From NCBI RefSeq assembly GCF_000455325.1, contig NZ_HG322953.1:748612-812611 (forward strand): a stretch of DNA of 64,000 bases, given 5' to 3'. Below are positions 55,419 through 63,737 of this stretch, piece after piece. The DNA is from Mycolicibacterium septicum DSM 44393. GTDB taxonomy: Bacteria; Actinomycetota; Actinomycetes; Mycobacteriales; Mycobacteriaceae. Position 1 is the first letter of the stretch; every line of letters starts with the position of its first letter. Below the pieces are notes generated by a model. It saw nothing but the letters and a program-made list of their open reading frames with translations. It ran no database searches and was not told the DNA's origin. Position numbers and translations under genes: made by a program.

Positions 55419-55428
55419 TCTATATAGA
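55419..55428 (-). promoter_or_regulatory. Palindromic -10/operator candidate before the ArsR operon
   Basis: TCTATATAGA is a perfect 10-bp palindrome containing a TATATA -10-like core in an unusually AT-rich stretch (55418-55444). Position fits a promoter for the minus-strand operon with an overlapping ArsR-type operator. Not otherwise supported. Confidence 0.4.
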
Positions 55429-55610
55429 CGCAAGAGAATATACTGGCGGAATGAGGACGCACCAAAAGTGCGTACAGTTGCGGTCGCCGGCCTCGACGCC
55501 CTGCTCTCAGCTGGCCGGCGAGTCCAGATGACATGTCTGCCGCGCTGTAGCGTCTCAGATTCAGTTGCGCCAGAGGTGCGCTTGCGGGTGGACTTGAGAC
55601 AGTCCGGGAG

Positions 55611-56303
55611 TTATGACCTCGCGCGAAGCTCCTCGCGAAATACCAGACGCACTGCAACTTTGATTGCGGCATGGTATTCGGCCAGGACTGTCCGTGGGTT
55701 CCGCAATCCTTCGGCCGATAGACGGGTATGGCCCGCACCTTGGTTCGCGGCGTACAGCCCGTCGGTCGCCTTGTCGATAAGTTGGAAGTAGCGGACCGTT
55801 AACAGGTCTTGAACCCGATGCCACTCGTCTCGGGGCACCTCGGAATCGAAGTAGCCCCAAAGACGGTTTTCAATGGCGTCGCCAGTGGCACGACTCGCGA
55901 GGTATTGAGCGTCCATCTTCTCCCGCACTTCGAGTAGGACCTTCTCGAAGTCGGCATCATTGGGAGCCTGCTTCGCTGCCTCCCGTACCCGCCAATAGTG
56001 CTGCATGAGTAAGTAGAAGCTACTTGCTGATTCCGTCATCTGAGTTACCAGTTCGTGTCGGAGAGCGTCGTCACGTGCGAGCGCCTCCCTCGCGGCCTCG
56101 GCGTCCGCGCGCTCCTCCGCGCGCTCTCTGGCTTTCTTGTCACGGTTCTGCTGGACCTTGGAAGTGATGCACCAGACGAAGAGCCCACCGACGAGAACGG
56201 TCACCAGGGGGCCAATCGCGGGAACGAGAAGACGCTCCCACAGAGGATCGGAGGCCTGAAAAACTACCTGCGTCATTTGGTGATCCAGGGGGAGTTTGTC
56301 CAC
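55611..56303 (-). CDS. Membrane-anchored coiled-coil hypothetical protein
   Basis: The 230-aa protein has one TM helix at about residues 26-46 (LVPAIGPLVTVLVGGLFVWC), then a charged coiled coil (QQNRDKKARERAEERADAEA), then a helical domain with LLMQHYWRVREAAK and YQ/WH-rich segments. I do not recognise the family. The start may be GTG 56303 or ATG 56276. No partner gene is adjacent. Codon use is less GC-extreme than the backbone, consistent with acquired DNA. Confidence 0.7.
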   Translation of the reverse strand: MDKLPLDHQMTQVVFQASDPLWERLLVPAIGPLVTVLVGGLFVWCITSKVQQNRDKKARERAEERADAEAAREALARDDALRHELVTQMTESASSFYLLMQHYWRVREAAKQAPNDADFEKVLLEVREKMDAQYLASRATGDAIENRLWGYFDSEVPRDEWHRVQDLLTVRYFQLIDKATDGLYAANQGAGHTRLSAEGLRNPRTVLAEYHAAIKVAVRLVFREELRARS

Positions 56304-56747
56304 TTCGCTTTCGCCATCCCTTTCCCGCGGTCATGCAGCGCCTGACATTCCCATGTTCGCGTTCGGATGTGCGAGTGCCATGCGTAGTCGGCTACCTAAT
56401 TTGCCGAACTCGAGGTGATATTGCTTGGCAGGTCGAGGTGGGATTCTCAGCTGCGGAGGATTGACTTGCGGGTGCGGGTGCCGGCCGTGATGTCGATGCT
56501 GAGTTAGATCGCCGAGTTGCCGGCCGAATAGCGTTTAATGCCGAGTGCTTTTGGCCAGAGTCGACGCATATTTGGCACTCGCCGGGACGCGGCGGTCATC
56601 GAGCTGGTGGTGAAACTCCGTGCGCATAGACATTCAGGATAGGCCGCGACGTCCGGGGTTCAGAAGCGCACGAACGGGGTGCATTCAGCGTTCGCCGGTG
56701 ACCGACCGCAGGTGCCGATACGTCGCGTACCGAGGCAACGGCATGAT
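56304..56747. other. Non-coding or decayed stretch
   Basis: About 440 bp with no supported gene on either strand. The reading frames present are short and low in quality. Base composition around 56390-56600 is mixed and lacks the codon periodicity of neighbours. It may contain a remnant of a lost gene; no transposase or integrase motif was recognised. Confidence 0.5.
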
Positions 56748-58523
56748 CTAGATCGGCATGCGGTAACCGTAGAACTCGTGGTCCTCGTTGTAGCCGCCGT
56801 GTCCCCACCCGACGGTACGGAAATCCGCCACGAATTCGATGGCCTCGATCCACTTGACTTGCTTGAAGCCAAGTTCCAGTTCGTTGCGCAGCCGCAGCGG
56901 CGCACCGTGGGTTTCGCTGAGAGGTTGTCCGTTCATCTCATAGGCCAGCAGTGCCATCGGCTCTTGCATGTGCTCGATCCGGTGGCAGTCGTAGTAACGC
57001 CCATGCCCGGGCTCGGCGCCGTCGGCAAACGAGTAGAACACCACCCATTTCGCCTCCGACGACGGGTGCACCATCGACAGGATGTCGGCCATTCTGACTC
57101 CGCCCCATTTGGCCACCCCTGACCAGCCCTGGATGCAGTAATGCTGGGTGATCTGCTCGTGTTTGGGTAGTGCCAGTAAACCTGTGTAGGACAGCTCAAT
57201 GGGAGTCGCTACCAGACCGTCCACCCGCAATCGGTACTGCTGCCAGCCCTCGCGCTGCAATCTGCGGTACTCCTCGGAGTCGGGCAGTCGACCGTTGGCC
57301 CACAGGTAGGGAGAGATGTCCTTGTCCTTGTAGGACGCCTTGGGATGGGCGCGCTCCATCCACGCCTTGGCCCACCCGACGAGGAAACGGCCGGTGTTCT
57401 GCACCAGCCGCGGATAGCGAATCGTCACCGGAGAGGCAGCCAGCCACAGCGTGGCCACCGCCACTGCGGCGACGCCGAATATCGCCAGCGCCCAATAGGA
57501 ATGAGTGTCGGTGCCCAATGTCATGTGATTGAGGTTGTCCACCGCGCCGGTGGTCATCACCATTGTGACGTGGGCAGCGATGAAGGTCACCATCCAGAGC
57601 CAGACGCCGAAGTGCACGGTTCGCGCGACTTGACGGTTGAACAGTCCACGGCCGGTGCCGAATCGTGCGGCAATCGCCGGAGCTTGCAGTAGGCCGGTGG
57701 CAAATGCCAAGGGTGCGGCCGCGAAGACTGTTAGGAAGTAGGCCAGCATCTGCAGGCCGTTGTAGAGCGTGAATCCAAGGTTGTCGGGGAATTGCAGCGA
57801 CGCGTACTGCACTGCTGCCGATAGCGCGTTAGGAAAGACGTCCCAGGATCGCGGCACGATGCGGTGCCATTGCCCGGTGCTGAACAGCAGTACATAGAAC
57901 ACCGCACCGTTGAGCAGCCACAACAGGTCGACGCTGAGATGCCACCAGCGGGCCAGGCCCACCGAGTGACGAAAACCCGGGATTCCCAACCATTTCGGCA
58001 ACGCCACTGCATCATCCTTGGACGTCCACACTCGTGGGGGATCGCTCTTGTCCATCCGGTCGTGAGGCACCTCTGAACGCATCCGCATCCACTCGGTTCC
58101 GGGACGGCAGCCTGAGTTCAGATACAGCCGCGGATGGTCGGCCAGGATCTGCAGCCCCGACCGCAGGATGAACATCATGAAGACGATGTTGAAGAAGTGC
58201 TGCCAGCGTAGCCAGGCCGGGAAACCGCTGTTCACCGGCGATGCGAAGGTCGACGACGTGCCCGGATAGTGACTGATGAAGTTCTGCATCCAGTCGTATT
58301 GGCGTAGCTGCTGTGCAACAGCGACGATGAGCAGAAGCGCGAGCACACCGACGGGCAGCAGCCACAACGTGCTCACCCAGCGCGGGCCCAGCCGGATCGA
58401 GGGAAATCGCGCCGGCACTTGAGGAATTCCGCCGCCGAACTGGCGCTCGTCGGCACGCTCATGCACAGCCCCGACGGGTTGGTGAGGATCCAACAATGTC
58501 TCAAGACGGTTGCCGGTCGTCAT
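56748..58523 (-). CDS. Cytochrome b561-like membrane domain fused to molybdopterin oxidoreductase
   Basis: The 591-aa protein has six TM helices in its N-terminal 330 residues, with possible haem-b His ligands in RWQHFFNIVFMMF, ARWWHLSVDLLWLL and RTVHFGVWLWMVTFIAAHVT. The C-terminal 200 residues are a sulfite-oxidase/YedY-type Mo domain; the likely Mo-ligating Cys is in HYCIQGWSGVAKWGG. It resembles a natural fusion of the MsrP catalytic and MsrQ haem subunits. There is no Tat signal. ATG 58523 is chosen, removing a poor upstream extension. The substrate (sulfoxides or others) is unknown. Confidence 0.85.
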   Translation of the reverse strand: MTTGNRLETLLDPHQPVGAVHERADERQFGGGIPQVPARFPSIRLGPRWVSTLWLLPVGVLALLLIVAVAQQLRQYDWMQNFISHYPGTSSTFASPVNSGFPAWLRWQHFFNIVFMMFILRSGLQILADHPRLYLNSGCRPGTEWMRMRSEVPHDRMDKSDPPRVWTSKDDAVALPKWLGIPGFRHSVGLARWWHLSVDLLWLLNGAVFYVLLFSTGQWHRIVPRSWDVFPNALSAAVQYASLQFPDNLGFTLYNGLQMLAYFLTVFAAAPLAFATGLLQAPAIAARFGTGRGLFNRQVARTVHFGVWLWMVTFIAAHVTMVMTTGAVDNLNHMTLGTDTHSYWALAIFGVAAVAVATLWLAASPVTIRYPRLVQNTGRFLVGWAKAWMERAHPKASYKDKDISPYLWANGRLPDSEEYRRLQREGWQQYRLRVDGLVATPIELSYTGLLALPKHEQITQHYCIQGWSGVAKWGGVRMADILSMVHPSSEAKWVVFYSFADGAEPGHGRYYDCHRIEHMQEPMALLAYEMNGQPLSETHGAPLRLRNELELGFKQVKWIEAIEFVADFRTVGWGHGGYNEDHEFYGYRMPI

Positions 58524-58721
58524 GCCCCGACCTCCTGAACTTGGCCGCAACACCGGCCGATCCTGCTTCGCGAGAACGGGTTTGCCAGATTGCACTGGTC
58601 ACACCAGCTCAACCGGCAGAGGTTCCACAAGAAGCACCCGACTATTTGCCGGCGTGGCCAGATGGCTGCGCGTTGTCGTCCTAGTCCGTCGTTGCCGTCG
58701 GCCGTTGCGTTCCCGCCGTCC

Positions 58722-58988
58722 CTACCTGAGGGGCGGCACATTTCCCCACGGACCGTAAGGGCCGTTGGCGCCGATGCCCATTGAGGGGCTGGTACTCGGC
58801 GGCTCTGAGTACACCTGCGCGTTGCCGGGAGTCTGGCACACCACCGAACCGCCATCATTTCTGCAGTTGGCCGCTGGCGCTGCGAAAGCGCTTGGCGCCA
58901 GAGAAACTCCCACCGCAGCGGCGGCGCCCGCCAATATCGCCACCACGGCAACGGGAGGTGTCGTCGACTGTTTGAATGTCGTGCTCAC
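58722..58988 (-). CDS. Small exported protein
   Basis: The 88-aa precursor has a Sec signal peptide (AVVAILAGAAAAVGVSLAPS, cleavage near AFAAPA). The mature part is about 50 residues with one Cys pair (NCRNDGGSVVCQTPGN) and a Pro/Gly-rich tail (GANGPYGPWGNVPPLR). Three in-frame GTG codons follow AGGAG; 58988 gives the best spacing (10 bp). Small secreted mycobacterial proteins of this pattern are common and uncharacterised. Confidence 0.75.
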   Translation of the reverse strand: MSTTFKQSTTPPVAVVAILAGAAAAVGVSLAPSAFAAPAANCRNDGGSVVCQTPGNAQVYSEPPSTSPSMGIGANGPYGPWGNVPPLR

Positions 58989-59101
58989 TGCCACCACGCT
59001 CCTGTGTCGCTGATCTCGCGTCTGTATTCCAGGGTTCCCAGCACGCGTCGTGATGTCACTGGTGCTGGCCCCCAATTCGGACCCGGACAGCGGGTAGTAC
59101 C

Positions 59102-59121
59102 GCTGGTCGGTGATGACCAGC
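59102..59121. promoter_or_regulatory. Operator-like dyad in divergent promoter region
   Basis: GCTGGTC (59102-59108), GGTGAT, GACCAGC (59115-59121) is a perfect 7-bp inverted repeat in the 256-bp gap between the exported protein and the LuxR regulator. It may be a binding site for that regulator, by position only. Confidence 0.35.
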
Positions 59122-59244
59122 CGTCGGGCTGGTTGCACCACCACTGGCCCATTCACCGGCAAGCTGCGACGGGAAGGAGAAAAATGGGCCCGGACCGGGT
59201 AATCCCTGCGACAGCCGGACCGGCGAACTTTGGTAGGGGGCGCG

Positions 59245-59943
59245 ATGAGGGACCCAGCCGAACAATCGTCCTGCGGGGCGGACACCACATCAGCGGCTGC
59301 GCAGCGTGTGATGGTGGCCGGAGACGAGGCGCTTTTTCGTGAGAGTCTGGCGTGCCTTCTCGCGCAACGGGGTTTCAACGTCGTGGCAACGACCCGCCGT
59401 GTGTCCGAATTGCGACCGCTCATGCGAACAACTGCGGCCGATCTGGTGGTGGTCAGCATCCCCGTGCCGTCCGATCACCCCGAGGAGTACGAGGCGGCTC
59501 AGCTGATCCGCAATGAGTTTCCGGAAACGGGTGTACTTGTCCTGTGTGCCCACGTCGAGGTGCAACATGCGATCGACGCGCTGTCTGCCGGCGGTGGAAT
59601 CAGCTACTTGCTCAGCAGCCGGGTCACTGACATCGAGGATTTCGTCGACATCCTCAAACGCATCGCCCAGGGCGCGTGCATCGTTGGCCCCGCGGTTGCC
59701 CAAGCTTTGGTGGCCGCGCGCGCGAATGAAGACCCGCTAGCCGCACTGAGCGCGCGTGAACACGAGGTACTGAGACTGATGGCTGAAGGCCGCTCGAACA
59801 CCGGTATTGCCCGAAGGCTGTACCTGGCAGAAGGCACCATCGAGAAGCATGTGCACAGCATCATGACCAAGCTCGGAATCCCTGAGACCAGAGATGATCA
59901 TCGCCGAGTCCAAGCAGTCATCGCATTCCTGCACGGCCGATGA
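59245..59943 (+). CDS. NarL/LuxR-type regulator with degenerate receiver domain
   Basis: The 232-aa protein has the layout of a NarL response regulator. The C-terminal LuxR HTH is clear (LSAREHEVLRLMAEGRSNTG, then EGTIEKHVHSIMTKLGI). In the receiver the phospho-acceptor Asp is replaced by Ser (ADLVVVSIPVPS), one of the acidic pair is Gly (MVAGDEAL), and the usual Lys is Ser (SYLLSSRV). It is therefore probably not controlled by phosphorylation. No kinase lies nearby. ATG 59245 has AGGGGG 4 bp upstream. Confidence 0.9.
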   Translation: MRDPAEQSSCGADTTSAAAQRVMVAGDEALFRESLACLLAQRGFNVVATTRRVSELRPLMRTTAADLVVVSIPVPSDHPEEYEAAQLIRNEFPETGVLVLCAHVEVQHAIDALSAGGGISYLLSSRVTDIEDFVDILKRIAQGACIVGPAVAQALVAARANEDPLAALSAREHEVLRLMAEGRSNTGIARRLYLAEGTIEKHVHSIMTKLGIPETRDDHRRVQAVIAFLHGR

Positions 59944-60053
59944 TCGCCGGATCGCCACGACCGCGATCGCCATGCACTGGACACAACGCTCCCCGTGGGC
60001 CAAGCCCGACGCCGCCGCGTCGGCCTCTCCGTAATCCTCAAAACTCCACAGCC

Positions 60054-60359
60054 CTAAGGCGATTCGCAATCCGTCCCTACCTGATCACCCATCAGCGCCA
60101 GGTCATATACATACGACCGATCGCCTTTGAAGCTCACCCACACACCCTCGGGCGGAAGATCACCGCGGCCCGCATCGTCGAACGGGCGACTCGACACCTC
60201 ACTGGCCTGGTTGCACACCACCCACCCGAAGCCCGGGAGTCGTCGGCACCAAATGTCGAGGTCCAGCCGCTTAAACGACGGAAAGCCATGAACCTCGCCG
60301 TCACAGACAAAATCGTAGGTCAATCCGTCCGCACGCCGCACGAACCGCACGCCCAACAT
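60054..60359 (-). CDS. Small hypothetical protein
   Basis: The 101-aa protein contains FVRRADGLTYDFVCDGEVHG, RLPGFGWVVCNQASEVSSRP and VWVSFKGDRSYVYDLALMGD. Composition is that of a real globular protein. ATG 60359 has GAGGA 7 bp upstream; the open frame continues to a TTG at 60428. No family is recognised. Confidence 0.55.
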   Translation of the reverse strand: MLGVRFVRRADGLTYDFVCDGEVHGFPSFKRLDLDIWCRRLPGFGWVVCNQASEVSSRPFDDAGRGDLPPEGVWVSFKGDRSYVYDLALMGDQVGTDCESP

Positions 60360-60901
60360 CAAGTCATCCTCAACGACAGACCCGCGACGCCGCAACCGAA
60401 AACCCGCCACCCCCTTTGACGAACACAATAGGGAGACCCGGCAACTTCATCGGCACCCCCAGTGCCCGTAGTCACGCATGTACTCGCGAAGGCTCTTTCT
60501 TCCATCAATGCCCCTGTGCCACAACGTTCGGACCAGGTGATGGGTAGTGGACTGACATTCTGGATGGAGAATTTGTGTCGGTAGGGTTTGGTGGGATCGG
60601 TTTCGTAGAACTGTTCGGTGCTGGCTTCGGGCAGGTGCGGCTTGTACATCCGGATCTCGTCGTCGAAGCGGCCGGCCGCCTGCGGCGCGACCCGGACCAT
60701 GAGTAGCGGCCGGTATCCAGTGGATGAAGCCACCACGCCAGCGCCGGCGATGGGATCCCCAGCCGAACCGATCGAACGTGAGGGCGTTGGTAATCCTCGA
60801 GGCGGCCCGCCAAGACCTACACGCAATCCGCTACTGCGGGGTCGCGTAGATTCTTTGAAGATCAATCCGAGCGCCTAGCGCAGCATTCAACGAAGGCCAT
60901 C
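60360..60901. other. Probable gene-remnant region
   Basis: About 540 bp without a convincing intact gene. On the minus strand (about 60540-60760) a fragment with coding character reads LLMVRVAPQAAGRFDDEIRM and KPHLPEASTEQFYETDPT, but flanking sequence in that frame is low quality and no good start exists. It looks like the remains of a larger gene whose identity I cannot tell. Confidence 0.45.
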
Positions 60902-61150
60902 ATGTCCGAGGATCAGAACGCAGACGTTCCACCGAATCACCTCTCCATCGACCCGCGCAGCCCCTTCTATAGCGAAGAGGTGCTCCGCCGCGACGTAGGT
61001 ATCCGGTTCAATGGCGTCGAGAAGACCAATGTCCACGAATACGACGTGGCCGAGGGTTGGGTGCGCGTCGAAGTCCCTACCGCGAAGGATCGCCGCGGAA
61101 ATCCCATGGTCGTCAAGATCAGTGGCACGGTTGAACCTTATTTCCGCTGA
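60902..61150 (+). CDS. DUF3297 family protein
   Basis: The 82-aa protein matches the compact DUF3297 family: PPNHLSIDPRSPFYSEEVLR, GIRFNGVEKTNVHEYDV, and GWVRVEVPTAKDRRGNPMVV followed by KISGTVEPYF. These are small cytoplasmic proteins of unknown function found across proteobacteria and actinobacteria. It stands alone on the plus strand. Confidence 0.88.
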   Translation: MSEDQNADVPPNHLSIDPRSPFYSEEVLRRDVGIRFNGVEKTNVHEYDVAEGWVRVEVPTAKDRRGNPMVVKISGTVEPYFR

Positions 61151-61285
61151 GCAAAAATAGCGGACGCCCTTGGGCCTCTGGCGCGGCTGTCGAACGGCCC
61201 CGGAGCGAGCCTTGCGGCCATACCCTGTCGGACTACAGTGGGCGGGGGACGGGGTGCTCGCTTGAGGCTATGCCGGAGGTGAGAT

Positions 61286-61519
61286 GTGAACCGTTTTGAG
61301 AATCTCGGAAAGTTGGCCGCCGGACTCGTCGTGGTCGCGGTGCCGATCGGCGTCGCGTTGGCCGGGGCGGGGTCGGCATCGGCCGATCCGGGCCTGTGCG
61401 TGAGTGGTCCCTATGGTTTCGCGCACGCCTGCGTGGACACGCCCGGTTGGTACAACGGCTGGTATGACGGGCCGCGGTGGCACGGTGGCTGGGACGACGA
61501 CCAGGGCGAGGACGACTAG
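61286..61519 (+). CDS. Small exported protein, Trp/Gly-rich
   Basis: The 77-aa precursor starts at GTG 61286 with GGAGG 6 bp upstream. The signal peptide (LAAGLVVVAVPIGVALAGAG) is cleaved near SASADPG. The mature 45 residues hold two Cys (GLCVSGPYGFAHACVD) and a Trp/Tyr/Gly/Asp-rich tail. It overlaps the convergent DinB gene by 4 bp. The function is unknown. Confidence 0.75.
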   Translation: MNRFENLGKLAAGLVVVAVPIGVALAGAGSASADPGLCVSGPYGFAHACVDTPGWYNGWYDGPRWHGGWDDDQGEDD

Positions 61520-62034
61520 CCGCAGGATCGGGTCGCGGCGCGCAGCATGCGCAGCTGGCCGATCTCGGCGGCGTTCTTCGTCAGCTCGACGTTCAGCCAC
61601 AACACCATGTCGGCCAGAGACCGGCCGGAATCCGGGCCCCACGGAAACGTCGCGGGGCCAAGGAGATCGGTGTCGGTCAACGAGTCCAGCAGGCCGCTCC
61701 AGCGGGCTCTGAGCACCCTGATCCGCTGCACCGCGGCCGCGGGGCCGGGCCAGTCGATCTCGGAGCGCGGCGGCGGCGGCCGGCCGTCGACGTGCGCCAG
61801 CGCGCTCGTCCACCAGAAGATCATGTGCCAGGTCAGCCAGCCGATGGTCGGAACGGGAATCGGATCGGGCTCGGTGTCAGCCCAATCCGGCCACCACCGG
61901 CCCGACGCATCCTCGTGCACAGTCCACACCAGCGGGCCCGGTTCCCACAGGTGATCTTCGTCGGCCAGCGCCGACAGGTGCAGGTCGGTCAGCGCCCAGG
62001 CCAGGTCGAACTGGCGACGCAGCTCGACGATCAC
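61516..62034 (-). CDS. DinB superfamily protein
   Basis: The 172-aa four-helix-bundle DinB-like protein has the conserved His-containing blocks TIGWLTWHMIFWWTSALAHV and WTVHEDASGRW, which in the family form a metal site. Some members are thiol-dependent (mycothiol or bacillithiol) S-transferases. It overlaps the upstream thioesterase gene by 4 bp in a three-gene minus-strand operon with the RecB-like nuclease. Confidence 0.85.
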   Translation of the reverse strand: MIVELRRQFDLAWALTDLHLSALADEDHLWEPGPLVWTVHEDASGRWWPDWADTEPDPIPVPTIGWLTWHMIFWWTSALAHVDGRPPPPRSEIDWPGPAAAVQRIRVLRARWSGLLDSLTDTDLLGPATFPWGPDSGRSLADMVLWLNVELTKNAAEIGQLRMLRAATRSCG

Positions 62035-62828
62035 GGCACCCGCATCACCAGCAGGGTCTGGGCCGAAGTCCCGATAAACCCTTGGCGGTCAAAGATTTCC
62101 GCCGTCGTCACGCCGATGCCGTCCGGCCCGATCGAACCACGGGCCCGCACCGCGAAGTCCGACCCCTCGGGAAGCCGGTGCAGATGCACCGCGGTATCGG
62201 TGTTCATGAACACGAACTTCTCCGGATCGAGCGCCGCGCCGATGCCGTTCGCCGAATCCACCACCAGCGCCAGGCGCTGCAGGGCCGTGGTCTCCTCGTC
62301 GTCGACCACCGGTGTCAACGGACTCATCCAGGCCACCGCCGACTCACCGTCGGTCGCGTTCTGCCGACGCCACGACACGCTTTCCAGGTAGCCCGGTGCG
62401 CCTTCCCAGTTGTGCGCCACATCGGCTGCCTCGCCCTCCACCAATGGCGGGAAGCGGTCGGTGACCACGTCGCTGGTGTCACTGGGAGCCAGCAGCCAGG
62501 CGGTGACCCGCGCCACCGCGCGCCAGCTGCCGTCGGGCCGAGCTGCCTCCATCTCGGAGACGACCATCGAGATCCGTGATCCCGGACGGTCCACCCAGGC
62601 CCGAACCCGCACCGGCGCAACCGGAATCGCGCCCAGGATGTCGAGCGTCAACCGTCCGACCCTCAGGCCCGTACCGGCGGCCAACTCCTCGATCGCCTTG
62701 GTCAACAGCGCCAGCGGCGGTGAGCCGTGCTGAATGGCCGGGTCCCAGTTGCTCCGGGTATCGGCGGTGGATTCGAACAGCTGGTACTCACCATCGGTAC
62801 CGACCCGATGGTAATGACACCCGATCAT
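62031..62828 (-). CDS. Acyl-CoA thioesterase family protein (double hot-dog)
   Basis: The 265-aa protein resembles the TesB-like thioesterase superfamily. The N-terminal half has WDPAIQHGSPPLALLTKAIE and LTLDILGAIPVAPVRVRAWV, the hot-dog hydrophobic helix and sheet; the C-terminal half has FMNTDTAVHLHRLPEGSDFA and IGVTTAEIFDRQGFIGTSAQ. ATG 62828 overlaps the nuclease stop by 4 bp. The physiological acyl-CoA is unknown. Confidence 0.85.
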   Translation of the reverse strand: MIGCHYHRVGTDGEYQLFESTADTRSNWDPAIQHGSPPLALLTKAIEELAAGTGLRVGRLTLDILGAIPVAPVRVRAWVDRPGSRISMVVSEMEAARPDGSWRAVARVTAWLLAPSDTSDVVTDRFPPLVEGEAADVAHNWEGAPGYLESVSWRRQNATDGESAVAWMSPLTPVVDDEETTALQRLALVVDSANGIGAALDPEKFVFMNTDTAVHLHRLPEGSDFAVRARGSIGPDGIGVTTAEIFDRQGFIGTSAQTLLVMRVP

Positions 62829-63652
62829 GCAGCTCCTGATTCTGGCCACCCGGGATACGGCGGTGGGGTGCCGCCGAACGCCGGACACAAACTCTGATGT
62901 GCACACCACGAGCACAACCGCGACGGATTGGGCCGGAAGTCGCCGGTGGCCCCGGCCGCCTGGATGGCCTTCCAGATCGCCATCAGCGTGCGCTCGAACC
63001 GCAGCAGCTCGTCATGTTCGGGGGAGTAGTCGAGCACCTGACCGTCGGCCAGATACAACAGCCGAAGCCGGGACGGCATCACTCCGCGCGATCGCAGCAA
63101 CGCCACGGCGTAGAACTTCATCTGGAACATCGCCTTGAACTCGGCCTGCGCCCGCGCCTCGGGCGGGGCCTTGCCGGTCTTGTAGTCCACGACGCGCAAC
63201 TCGCCCGACGGTGCGACATCGATCCGGTCGACGAATCCGCGCAACAGTGTGCCGTCGGTCAGCTCGACCTCGAGGCGGTGCTCGCAGCACTGGGGATCGA
63301 ACCGGGTCGGATCCTCCAGGCGGTAGTACCCCGACAGCAGCGCCCTGGCCTCGGCGAGCAACGTGGCCGGATATTCGGTATCGGCCAGCTCGGGTTCGGC
63401 GGCCACCACCTGCTCCCACGCCGGCTCGACCAGCGTCAGCGCCGTGTCATGCACCCGCTCGGCCGCAGGCAGGCCGTAGAGCTGCTCCAACGCGGCGTGC
63501 ACCAGGGAACCGCGCAACTGGGCGGTGGACCGGGGCTCGGGGAGCCGGTCGATGGCGCGGAACCGGTAGAGCAGCGGGCACTGCTTGAAATCGCCGGCCC
63601 GTGACGGCGACAGCGCCGGGCGGCGCGGCGTCGGAGCCGGTTCCTCGTTCAC
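62825..63652 (-). CDS. RecB-family PD-(D/E)XK nuclease with iron-sulfur Cys motif
   Basis: The 275-aa protein, orthologous to Rv2119, has nuclease residues in RGSLVHAALEQLYG (His), GFVDRIDVAPSGELRVVDY (Asp) and DYKTGKAPPEA (Asp-Tyr-Lys). Cys25 and a C-terminal trio (RLCSWCAHQSLCPAFG: Cys247, 250, 256) form the AddB/Cas4-type [4Fe-4S] pattern. GTG 63652 is chosen by family length. It is first in the operon with the thioesterase and DinB genes and divergent from trmI. Confidence 0.92.
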   Translation of the reverse strand: MNEEPAPTPRRPALSPSRAGDFKQCPLLYRFRAIDRLPEPRSTAQLRGSLVHAALEQLYGLPAAERVHDTALTLVEPAWEQVVAAEPELADTEYPATLLAEARALLSGYYRLEDPTRFDPQCCEHRLEVELTDGTLLRGFVDRIDVAPSGELRVVDYKTGKAPPEARAQAEFKAMFQMKFYAVALLRSRGVMPSRLRLLYLADGQVLDYSPEHDELLRFERTLMAIWKAIQAAGATGDFRPNPSRLCSWCAHQSLCPAFGGTPPPYPGWPESGAA

Positions 63653-63737
63653 ACCTGTAAGCCTAGGACCGCGCCCCGACAAAGTTGCGGAACCCCGGGC
63701 ACCAGGCCCGGTGCGGGTACTGGCAGGCTGGACGTCC

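Noticed and set aside
60618..60878. Plus-strand frame of 86 codons before the DUF3297 gene
   Set aside because: Pro/Arg/Gly-rich with no ribosome site; it overlaps a minus-strand fragment with better coding character, and neither is convincing.
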